The notes under the pieces were generated by a model. That model was not told the origin of the DNA. It made no database searches and worked only from the letters and a program-made list of their open reading frames with translations. Both the position numbers and the translations under genes were made by a program. This document shows positions 1-5,622 of a stretch of DNA of 5,754 nucleotides, in pieces. This DNA comes from Paracoccaceae bacterium (lineage in GTDB: Bacteria; Pseudomonadota; Alphaproteobacteria; Rhodobacterales; Rhodobacteraceae), in contig SBFT01000034.1 of assembly GCA_006227805.1 (NCBI GenBank), positions 1 to 5,754 on the forward strand. Reading direction: 5' to 3'. Positions within the stretch are counted from its first letter, which is position 1. Every line of letters starts with the position of its first letter.

Positions 1-1187
1 CATTCCGTGTAGCGCTTTGCCCATTCCTCGGCGATCCTGGTCATCCAGCTCGGATGCGGTTCGCCCAGCGTCGGGCCGAGGGAGTCGTTCGTAGGCAAGG
101 CCGGCGAAGACGGCAATGCGGCGAAGGCGGCCTTCTCCGCGTCACCCAGCTTTTCCGGATCGAGAACGGAATAGCTGCCGAGCACGGTGATGTCCTGCGC
201 ATGTGCTTGTGTAGCCGGATCGAGGACGAAATTCGCAACCACCATTGCACCTTCCTTGTGGGCGGCGTTGAAGGGGATCGCGACGAAGCTGATGTTGCCA
301 AGGCTCCCGCCGTCGGGGACGAAGACGCGCGCGCTGTCGGGCAGAAGCCCCTGTTCGACCAGCGCCGCGGCGGCCGCCGGGTCGAAGGCCATCGCGATGT
401 CGACCTCGCCGTCGTCCAGAAGCCGGAACTGCGCGCTTTCGTTCTCGGGGAAGGTCGTGCCGCCGCGCCAGAGGTTCGGGCGGAGCCGCGCGTACCAGTC
501 CCAGAGCGGCGCGGTCTGCGCGGCCCAGGCGTCATCGGTGACGGGCGCCTGGAGCGCCGCCGGATCGGGCGCGAGTTCCACCAGCGCCTGCTTGAGGAAG
601 GTCGCGCCCATGAAGTTCGAGGGATCGGGATGGGTGACGCGGCCGGGATTGGCCGCGGCCCAGTCGACGAAACCGGCCATGGTCGCGGGCGGCGCATCGA
701 CGCGCGCGCTGTCGTAGGTGAAGACGAAGCGCGCCAGCCGCCAGGGGCTTTCCATCCCCTCGACCGGCACGGTGAAGTCGAGCGTTGCGGGCGCCCCCTC
801 GGACAGATCGACATAGGCCGCGTTCGGAAGGTCCGCGACGAAGGGTCCGAACAGCAGGCCCTGCTCCTTCATGGCCAGGAAATTCGGGCCGTTGATCCAG
901 ATCAGGTCGACCGATCCGCCCGTGTCCCGGCCCGCCGCCTTTTCCGACAGGACACGGGTCACGGCCTCGGCGGTGTCGGTCAGGCGCACATGCTCGATCG
1001 AGACGCCATAGCGCGCCTCGGTCTGCGCGCCGACCCAGGCGATGAAGGCGTTGGTCCGCTCGTCCCCGCCCCAGGCGTTCCAGTAGACCGTCTGGCCGCG
1101 CGCCGCGTCGAGCGTGGCCTGCCAGTCCGCCAGGGCCGGGGCACCGGCGAGCGTCGCGGCGATCGAGAGGGCTGAAACGAGGCGCAT
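1..1187 (-). CDS. ynjB: YnjB-like ABC transporter substrate-binding protein (3' end cut by window)
   Basis: This is a periplasmic solute-binding protein of the YnjB family (COG4134 type), the capture subunit of a class I ABC importer whose substrate is not established. The frame opens at ATG 1187 and stays open to the left edge, giving 395 codons; E. coli YnjB is about 390 residues, so only a few residues should be missing. Residues 1-20 form a signal peptide (MRLVSALSIAATLAGAPALA, cleavage before Asp21). The mature start has the family pattern of WQATLDAARGQTVYWNAWGG, followed by DERTNAFIAW, and the segment VDLIWINGPNF lies near residue 95. A Shine-Dalgarno (AAAGGA) lies about 8 bases before the ATG. 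The gene starts 52 bp after the phosphatidyltransferase stop, so it is probably in the same transcript. Permease and ATPase partners are expected beyond the left edge. Family assignment is firm; the substrate is unknown. Confidence 0.9.
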   Translation of the reverse strand, partial: MRLVSALSIAATLAGAPALADWQATLDAARGQTVYWNAWGGDERTNAFIAWVGAQTEARYGVSIEHVRLTDTAEAVTRVLSEKAAGRDTGGSVDLIWINGPNFLAMKEQGLLFGPFVADLPNAAYVDLSEGAPATLDFTVPVEGMESPWRLARFVFTYDSARVDAPPATMAGFVDWAAANPGRVTHPDPSNFMGATFLKQALVELAPDPAALQAPVTDDAWAAQTAPLWDWYARLRPNLWRGGTTFPENESAQFRLLDDGEVDIAMAFDPAAAAALVEQGLLPDSARVFVPDGGSLGNISFVAIPFNAAHKEGAMVVANFVLDPATQAHAQDITVLGSYSVLDPEKLGDAEKAAFAALPSSPALPTNDSLGPTLGEPHPSWMTRIAEEWAKRYTE

Positions 1188-1239
1188 GAGGGGTCCTTTC
1201 CGGGTCTGTCCGTGGCGCGGCCGATGAAGCCGTGAGGTG

Positions 1240-1872
1240 TCACATCTCTAGACGGTTCCTGTCGGCTGGCGACAGCGCAATCCATCCCTGACGCCATCGT
1301 GACAGGGTCGTGATCGCGCAGGCCAGGGCGAATGCCAGGGCAAGGGCGGGAAACCACGCGGGAAAGAGGCACATCGCGACGAAGATCGCGATGGTCTCGA
1401 ACCCTTCCGTGAGCCCGCCCAGATAGTAGATGCCCTTGGTCGGGTAGCGGGGCGCGTCGAGCCCGCGTCTGGACGCGACCGCCGCGAAAGCCAGGAAGGA
1501 CGACCCCGTCCCCACGAAGGCCGCGATCAGCACGGCGGCGGGCAGGGCGTTGCGGTCGGGATCGGCCAGGGCGAAGCCCAGCGGCACCAGCGCGTAGAAG
1601 ACGAAGTCGAGCGCGATGTCGAGATAGGCGCCGCGGTCGGTGGGGCCGTTCAGCCGGGCCACGGCCCCGTCCAGCCCGTCCATCAGCCGGTTCAGCGCGA
1701 TCAGCGCCAGCGCCAGCCCGAAATGCCCCGCGGCCAGCGCAGGCAGCGCCAGCGCCCCGATCCCGAAGCCTGCAAGCGTGATCCGGTCGGCGTGGATGCC
1801 GCGCCGGGCCAGCGCCCTGGCCGGGCCTTCCAGGACCCTGCGCTGCAGCGGAAGCAGGACCGCGTCGATCAT
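1240..1872 (-). CDS. CDP-alcohol phosphatidyltransferase, YnjF-like (possibly the C-terminal domain of a fused ORF)
   Basis: This is an integral membrane enzyme of the CDP-alcohol phosphatidyltransferase family, which moves a phosphatidyl-type group from a CDP-linked donor to an alcohol acceptor at the inner membrane. From ATG 1872 it is 210 residues, close to E. coli YnjF (about 206). The full active-site signature is present: Asp65, Asp68, Gly69, Ala72, Arg73, Gly81, Asp85 and Asp89 (D-x2-DG-x2-AR-x7-G-x3-D-x3-D here). Hydrophobic segments surround it at about 33-60, 90-104, 110-133 and 160-188. The acceptor cannot be told from the sequence. ATG 1872 has no purine-rich Shine-Dalgarno: the bases before it are CCACCGGCCCGC. 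The frame is also open upstream into the ABC ATPase without a stop, so this may be translated as the C-terminal half of a fusion. The pairing with a YnjB-like gene downstream mirrors the E. coli ynjABCDEF cluster. Confidence 0.85.
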   Translation of the reverse strand: MIDAVLLPLQRRVLEGPARALARRGIHADRITLAGFGIGALALPALAAGHFGLALALIALNRLMDGLDGAVARLNGPTDRGAYLDIALDFVFYALVPLGFALADPDRNALPAAVLIAAFVGTGSSFLAFAAVASRRGLDAPRYPTKGIYYLGGLTEGFETIAIFVAMCLFPAWFPALALAFALACAITTLSRWRQGWIALSPADRNRLEM

Positions 1873-2862
1873 GCGGGCCGGTGGCCCCGGCCGGATGGCG
1901 GCAAGGACGGGGCCGCGGAAAGCGTGTCGGTCTGCGTCAATCGGGTGTCCTCGCCGGTTCGGAAGGATGGCCCGCCCAGCATATCGGCGCGGGCCGCCGG
2001 AGAGAAGCCGTCCGACGGGACGCGCCGGATCTTCCTTCCGGGGACCGGCGGGGCAACACTCGGTCCGGTCCCTCGGCGCGGGTCGGCCCAGCGCGGGCAG
2101 GCAGACCTTCCGGCCCGAAGCGGTGGTCTCGACCTGGACGGGGATCGCGTAGACCTCGCTCAGGTTGGCCCCGGTCAGCACCTCGTGCGCCGGGCCGGCC
2201 GCGCGGGTCCGGCCGTCCTTCATCAGAAGGACGCGGGCATCCAGCGCGAAGGCCTGGTCGGGATCGTGGGTCGACAGGATGACCCCGCGCCCGGTGTCGG
2301 CCGCGTCCCGCACCAGCGTGATGATCCGCGCCAGGACCTGCGCCTGGTTGCCGAAGTCGAGACTCGCGGTGGGTTCGTCCATCACGATCAGCGGCGCTTC
2401 CTGCGCCAGCGCGCGCGCGATCAGCACGAGTTGCCGCTGCCCGCCGGACAGGCGCGAATAATCCCGCTGCGCGAGGTCCGCGATACCCAGTTGCCGCATG
2501 GCGTTCAGGGCCGTCTCGCGGTCGCGCCGGCCCGGCTGCCCGAAGGGGCCAAGGCGCGCGGTGCGGCCCATGAGCACGACCTCGAGCGCCTCGAACGGGA
2601 AGGGCGGGGCATGGGCCTGGGGCACGTAGGCGATGCGCCGGGCGATCTCGGCGCGGCGGTGCGCGGTGATCGGCACGCCCCCCAGCAGACCCTGCCCCGA
2701 AAGCGCGGGCACCAAGCCCAGCAAGGTGCGGAAAAGCGTGGTCTTGCCGCATCCGTTGGGTCCCAGCAGGCAGAGGATGTCGCCGGTATCCACGGCAAGG
2801 TTCAGCCCCGCGCCGATTTCGGTTCCGCCATAGCCGATGGCGAGGTCCTGCGCGGCCAGCAT
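1240..2862 (-). CDS. FecE-type ABC transporter ATPase, in one open frame with the downstream CDP-alcohol phosphatidyltransferase
   Basis: The N-terminal 258 residues are the cytoplasmic ATPase of a class II (iron-chelate/cobalamin type) ABC importer. Motifs: Walker A GPNGCGKTT at 34-42, Q-loop Gln82 in YVPQ, signature LSGGQRQ at 138-144, Walker B LIVMDEP at 158-164, D-loop SLD at 167-169 and switch His199 in STHD. Family members normally end near the VCLPALG segment (253-259). Here no stop follows: Arg260 is CGA, one transition from TGA, and the frame continues through about 71 Arg/Pro-rich residues into the phosphatidyltransferase, ending at TGA 1242-1240 (540 residues in all). ATG 2862 overlaps the permease stop as TGATG, and a GGGTGG lies just upstream. 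The domain call is very sure. Whether one fused protein is really made is uncertain: a lost stop, a sequencing error or a true fusion would all look like this. If the ATPase is a separate gene, it occupies roughly 2862 to 2085. Confidence 0.75.
   Translation of the reverse strand: MLAAQDLAIGYGGTEIGAGLNLAVDTGDILCLLGPNGCGKTTLFRTLLGLVPALSGQGLLGGVPITAHRRAEIARRIAYVPQAHAPPFPFEALEVVLMGRTARLGPFGQPGRRDRETALNAMRQLGIADLAQRDYSRLSGGQRQLVLIARALAQEAPLIVMDEPTASLDFGNQAQVLARIITLVRDAADTGRGVILSTHDPDQAFALDARVLLMKDGRTRAAGPAHEVLTGANLSEVYAIPVQVETTASGRKVCLPALGRPAPRDRTECCPAGPRKEDPARPVGRLLSGGPRRYAGRAILPNRRGHPIDADRHAFRGPVLAAIRPGPPARMIDAVLLPLQRRVLEGPARALARRGIHADRITLAGFGIGALALPALAAGHFGLALALIALNRLMDGLDGAVARLNGPTDRGAYLDIALDFVFYALVPLGFALADPDRNALPAAVLIAAFVGTGSSFLAFAAVASRRGLDAPRYPTKGIYYLGGLTEGFETIAIFVAMCLFPAWFPALALAFALACAITTLSRWRQGWIALSPADRNRLEM
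1960..2040 (-). other. Further complementary segments in the linker RNA
   Basis: CGGAAGGA (2040-2033) is perfectly complementary to TCCTTCCG (1967-1960), an 8-bp long-range pairing. In competition with it, CCGGA (2041-2037) can pair locally with TCCGG (2029-2025) across a 7-base loop. Two mutually exclusive pairings of the same segment are the kind of arrangement seen in attenuators. Chance pairing is also likely in DNA this rich in G and C. I do not recognise a known riboswitch consensus here. Confidence 0.3.
2041..2072 (-). other. Perfect 8-bp inverted repeat just after the expected ATPase end
   Basis: On the minus strand GGGACCGG (2072-2065) and CCGGTCCC (2048-2041) are perfectly complementary around a 16-base loop. 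The hairpin begins about 12 bases after codon 260, where the ATPase would normally stop. There is no run of T after it, so it is not a standard intrinsic terminator. It could protect mRNA 3' ends or modulate expression between the two halves of the operon; this is inference. Confidence 0.5.
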
Positions 2863-3860
2863 CACGACCACCCGCGCCGGCCGCGCGCCAGCAGCCAGAC
2901 GAAGAACGGCGCGCCGATGACGGCGGTCAGGATGCCCAGCGGCACCTCGACCTGCGCGATCGTGCGCGCGGCGGTGTCGACGATCAGCAGATAGCCCGCC
3001 CCTATGAGCACCGAGACGGGCAAGAGCCGCCCGAACCCGGGCCCCACCAGCATCCGCGCGATATGCGGGATGACGAGGCCGACCCAGCCGACGACCCCCG
3101 CCAGCGCGGTGACGCTGGCGGTGATCAGCGTGGCCGCGGCGATCACCAGGAACCTCGTGCGTCCCGCTTCGACGCCCAGGGCGCGCGCTTCCTCGTCCCC
3201 GAGGCTGAGCACGTTGATCCGCCAACGCAGCAGCGCCAGCGGGACCAGCCCGATCAGCACCGCCGGCAGGGCGGGCAGGATGTCGTCCGCGGTGATCGCG
3301 GCCAGCGAGCCCAGCAGCCAGAAGGTGATCGCGGTAAGCTGGTCATAGGGATCGGCCATCACCTTCAGAAGCGAGGTGGCGGCGCCGGCCAGCGCCCCGA
3401 TCACGACGCCGATCAGGACGAGGCTCAGTGTCCGATCTGTGTTGCGCACCAGCGAGGCGACAAGCGTCACGAGGCCCACCGCGACCATGCCGCCCGCAAA
3501 GGCCGAGGCCTGGATCGCGACGACCGGCAGCGACAGGAAGATGCCCGCGACCGCGCCGAGGCCCGCCCCGGCCGACACGCCCAGGATGTCCGGCGAGACA
3601 AGCGGGTTGCGGAAAAGGGCCTGGTAACTCGCCCCCGCCGCCGCCAGCGCCGCCCCCACCAGGAGCGCCGCCGCGACGCGCGGCAGACGGATGTTCCAGA
3701 CCACGATTTCCGCCTGGGCATCGCCCCGTCCCAAGAGCGCCATCAGCGTCTGGCCGGGCGTCAGGGCGTAGGGCCCGACCATGACCGCGCCGAAGGCGAG
3801 GCCCGCGAGACAAAGCGCCAGCGCGCCCGTCAGGCTCGGCACGGGGCGCCGCGGGATCAT
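2862..3860 (-). CDS. FecCD-family ABC transporter permease
   Basis: This is the membrane-spanning subunit of a class II importer (FecCD/BtuC family), which works as a homodimer with the ATPase encoded downstream. It is 332 residues, the usual family length, and mostly hydrophobic, fitting about ten membrane helices. Family landmarks in order: RLPR at 58-61; ASYQALFRNPLVSPDILGVSAGA (about 77-99, shown here only as a landmark span) ; GDEEARALGV at 221-230, in the cytoplasmic loop that couples to the ATPase; GWVGLVIPHIAR at 258-269; and VPLGILTAVIGAPFF at 306-320. ATG 3860 overlaps the stop of the binding-protein gene by four bases (ATGA), and its own TGA (2864-2862) overlaps the ATPase start as TGATG. 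A GAGGGA lies about 11 bases upstream of the start. The frame stays open upstream to 4157, but the residues there are a shadow of the binding-protein gene. The transported substrate cannot be read from this subunit. Confidence 0.95.
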   Translation of the reverse strand: MIPRRPVPSLTGALALCLAGLAFGAVMVGPYALTPGQTLMALLGRGDAQAEIVVWNIRLPRVAAALLVGAALAAAGASYQALFRNPLVSPDILGVSAGAGLGAVAGIFLSLPVVAIQASAFAGGMVAVGLVTLVASLVRNTDRTLSLVLIGVVIGALAGAATSLLKVMADPYDQLTAITFWLLGSLAAITADDILPALPAVLIGLVPLALLRWRINVLSLGDEEARALGVEAGRTRFLVIAAATLITASVTALAGVVGWVGLVIPHIARMLVGPGFGRLLPVSVLIGAGYLLIVDTAARTIAQVEVPLGILTAVIGAPFFVWLLARGRRGWS

Positions 3861-4956
3861 CGGGGCGGTCGTCCCTCGGCCCATTCCAGCAATCTCTGCA
3901 GGTCCGCCTCGCTCAGGTCGACATGATAGTAAAGGCTGTAGAAGGCGCGGGTCTCTTCGCGCAGATCGCCGTCCCATCGATCGGGATGGAGCAGCCCGGC
4001 CATCCAGATCAGCCCCATCATCCGGTTGAGGGAAGGCGGCCGGTCGACCCAGCCGAAGGGGGCCGTCGGAGACAGGTAGACCCGGCCGTTGCGGACCGCG
4101 TCGATGCCCTGCCAGAGCGGATCGTCGAAGACCCTGCCGAAGAAGACGGGGTCCCATGTCACGATGATCTCGGGGTTGGCGACGATCACCTGCTCCATCG
4201 AGGCCTGGACCAGTCCCCGCGTCGCCCCGCAGTCATCCGCCACGTTCCGTCCCCCGGCGCGTTCGATGATCTCGGTGTTGATCGAGCCCTTCATCCCCGT
4301 CTCCAGCCCCTCCGGCCCCCGGGCCAGATAGACGCGGGGCCGGTCCGCCTCGGGCAGGTCGGTCAGGATGGCGTCGATGCGGGCGAAGGTGGCTTCCACA
4401 TGGGCCGCCAGCGCCGCGCCCCGGTCCGGCACGCCCAGCGCCTCTCCCAGCAGGCGGAGCGCCGCGGGGGTGTTCTCGAACCGCCCGTCGATCAGGATGT
4501 AGGGAATGCCGGTCTGGTCCTGCACGCGGTCGGCCAGATCGACATAGGTGTCGCGGACCGAGCCGAAATCGATGATCAGATCCGGCCGGATCCGGGGCAC
4601 GCGTTCGAGATTCGCCTCGCCGCCGCGCCCGGTGATCCGCCCGGTCTCGGGGAGGTCGCGAAAGGGCTCGGTATATAGTCGCGTTCCTCGGGGCGCAGCG
4701 CGCGGGGCCAGCCGCTCAGCGCCTCCGGTTTGAGGATGTAGACGATGATCGCCGCCGGCGGACCCGCCGCGAAGACCGTGTTCACCTGCTCGGGGAGTTC
4801 GACGACGCGCCCGGCGCTGTCGGTGAAGCCGCGGGCATGGGCGGGCAGCGCCAGGATCACGAGGAGCATCAGCAGAAAGCCTGTCCCGATCCTCGCCCGG
4901 GATGGTCCGGCGCTGGCCCCGGGGGCGAGGGGGCGCGCATCGCGCGGCGCGGCCAT
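3857..4956 (-). pseudogene. Frameshifted FecB/BtuF-class ABC substrate-binding protein
   Basis: This is the periplasmic receptor of the class II importer encoded downstream. The 5' part reads in frame from ATG 4956: a long N-terminal lead, a hydrophobic signal segment (about 24-42, ending in ALPAHA) and the mature start GFTDSAGRVVELPEQVNTVF, through EERDYIP near residue 96. Homology then moves to the -1 frame at about 4678-4669 and continues as EPFRDLPETGRITGRGGEANLE, with DLIIDFGS, GIPYILIDGRF, EIIERAGGRNVA, IIVTWDP and DRPPSLNRMMGLIWMAGLL, ending at TGA 3859-3857. Restoring one base after ATA-CC would give about 366 residues, the normal size. Without it the N-terminal frame ends at 4576 after 126 residues. 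Both halves keep family sequence and codon bias, so any lesion is recent, a sequencing error, or recoded. The start lies 2 bp after the methyltransferase stop, and the stop overlaps the permease start (ATGA). The substrate could be ferric chelate, haem, corrinoid or oxyanion. Confidence 0.85.
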
Positions 4957-4958
4957 CC

Positions 4959-5456
4959 TCAGCCGTCTTGGTCCTGCGTGTCGCCCGGCTTTGGCGGCGC
5001 CTTGGGCGAGAAGGCGCAGCGGTCGGGCTTGATGTCGAGGAGCGGCGTGCCGTCGAGACAGTCGAGGCCGCGCACATGGACGCAGCCGTCCTCGATCCTC
5101 TCGAGCTTGACGAGCGAGGTTCCGATCGGATTGGGCCGCACGGGCGAGCGCAGGGCGAAGGTGCCGAACGTGCGCGCGTCATGCCTGGGGTTCTGCAGGA
5201 CCAGGTCGCGGCGGCTGCGGTCCAGCCAGTAGAGCACCTCGATCGTCGGATACTCCTCGAGGCCCCGGAGCGCGTCGTGCCAGACCGGATCGAGGACCAG
5301 CCGGCAGAGGGGCCCGTCATGGCGGCCCTGACGCGGGCAATCCTCGCGTCTGGCCCAGGGGGTGCGGATCGTGCCGATGAACCGCAAGGCCGCATCGGAG
5401 GCGGGCTGCAGGTCCACCGCCCGCTCGTCCGGGCGCAGATCGCGGGCCTCGCTCAT
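4959..5456 (-). CDS. trmO: TsaA/TrmO-like SAM-dependent methyltransferase
   Basis: This belongs to the TsaA (YaeB/TrmO, VirR) family, whose characterised bacterial member methylates the N6 of threonylcarbamoyladenosine at position 37 of certain tRNAs using S-adenosylmethionine. Family motifs are clear: FIGTIRTPW at 26-34, FALRSPVRPNPIGTS at 100-114 and GLDCLDGTPLLDIKPD at 130-145. The product is 165 residues and stops soon after the DIKP motif, so it has only the TsaA domain and lacks the C-terminal extension of the 235-residue E. coli TrmO; the size is closer to archaeal members. The start at ATG 5456 is supported by a GGAGG with a 5-base spacer. It is the first gene of the transport operon, 2 bp ahead of the binding-protein start. 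The tRNA role is by family only. The short form and transporter context leave open another methyl acceptor. Confidence 0.88.
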   Translation of the reverse strand: MSEARDLRPDERAVDLQPASDAALRFIGTIRTPWARREDCPRQGRHDGPLCRLVLDPVWHDALRGLEEYPTIEVLYWLDRSRRDLVLQNPRHDARTFGTFALRSPVRPNPIGTSLVKLERIEDGCVHVRGLDCLDGTPLLDIKPDRCAFSPKAPPKPGDTQDQDG

Positions 5457-5518
5457 GGGCGCCTCCGGAAATTCTGCAAGGTTTCGCGCATCGGTGCCGT
5501 CCTCTCATCCGCGTCCAT
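5453..5518 (-). other. Possible short upstream leader ORF overlapping the trmO-like start
   Basis: An open frame of 21 codons from ATG 5518 (MDADERTAPMRETLQNFRRR plus a final Pro) ends in a TGA (5455-5453) that overlaps the trmO-like ATG as ATGA. ATG 5518 has no Shine-Dalgarno, but the internal ATG at 5491 has AGAGGA with an 8-base spacer and would give a 12-residue peptide. I recognise no family. It could be a coupling leader peptide or a chance frame. Confidence 0.25.
5462..5466 (-). promoter_or_regulatory. Shine-Dalgarno of the TsaA/TrmO-like gene
   Basis: GGAGG, five bases before ATG 5456, is the strongest ribosome-binding site in the window. It fixes the start of the first operon gene and suggests that translation of the operon enters here, with the following genes coupled by overlaps. 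Confidence 0.75.
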
Positions 5519-5560
5519 CCAAGTATTGCCGTCAGTTTCGGCGTGAATCCAGCTTGGACG
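5512..5560 (-). repeat. Imperfect inverted repeat in the operon upstream region
   Basis: On the minus strand CGTCCAAG (5560-5553) faces CTTGGATGGACG (5523-5512). TCCAAG and CTTGGA pair perfectly across 29 bases, and the outer CGTCC and GGACG can pair instead with a 4-base bulge. It lies in the least GC-rich patch between the amidase fragment and the first operon gene, where a promoter would be expected. No clear -35/-10 pair or known metal-regulator operator (Fur, Mur, Zur, Irr) was recognised. Confidence 0.3.
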
Positions 5561-5582
5561 TTCCGGCCCGGACCTGCATAGC

Positions 5583-5622
5583 GGCCCGCAGCGCGATGGC
5601 GGCGGGCCCCGGCGTGTCGCCG
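5583..5622 (-). terminator. Tandem hairpins after the amidase stop (possible terminator, no T-tract)
   Basis: Directly after the amidase TGA, CGGCGACACGCCG (5622-5610) forms a 5-bp stem with an ACA loop. It is followed by GGCCCGC (5608-5602) pairing with GCGGGCC (5589-5583), a perfect 7-bp stem with a 12-base loop. Position and strength suggest a transcription end or mRNA 3' protection between the amidase and the transport operon. The lack of a T run means that intrinsic termination is unproven. Confidence 0.45.

Larger units (their letters stand above)
1873..2084 (-). other. Hairpin-rich linker between the ATPase and phosphatidyltransferase regions
   Basis: This 212-bp stretch matches no domain I recognise. 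G/C content by codon position in the ATPase frame is about 83, 70 and 72 percent, without the strong third-position excess of the neighbouring genes, so it looks more like a spacer than protein. It is still stop-free in the ATPase frame. The next frame ends in a TGA that overlaps ATG 1872 as ATGA. It holds several inverted repeats, described separately, and a TTGACG at 1940-1935 that resembles a -35 box but has no convincing -10 partner. Confidence 0.55.

Noticed and set aside
54..1175. A 373-codon open frame on the plus strand
   Set aside because: It is antisense to the YnjB-like gene, is Arg/Gly-rich without family resemblance, and is explained by the scarcity of stops in GC-rich coding DNA.
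1935..1940. TTGACG as a -35 box for the phosphatidyltransferase
   Set aside because: No acceptable -10 element lies 16-18 bases downstream; such a hexamer can occur by chance.
1873..2084. Cobalamin or TPP riboswitch in the linker
   Set aside because: The conserved B12-box and TPP core sequences are not present on the minus strand.
1937..2752. A 271-codon minus-strand frame inside the ATPase region
   Set aside because: It runs over the ATPase motifs in the wrong frame and has no recognisable motif of its own.
1723..2994. A 423-codon open frame on the plus strand
   Set aside because: It is antisense to the well-supported ATPase, linker and phosphatidyltransferase, and its product is Arg/Gly/Gln-rich shadow sequence with no domain.
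4680..5395. N-terminal extension of the frame that carries the binding-protein C-terminal part
   Set aside because: It lies out of frame across the methyltransferase gene and the binding protein's own N-terminus; the true N-terminus with signal peptide is in the other frame from 4956.
5470..5495. TGC...GCA palindrome-like operator near 5474-5490
   Set aside because: Only about half of the positions are symmetric, which is no better than chance.
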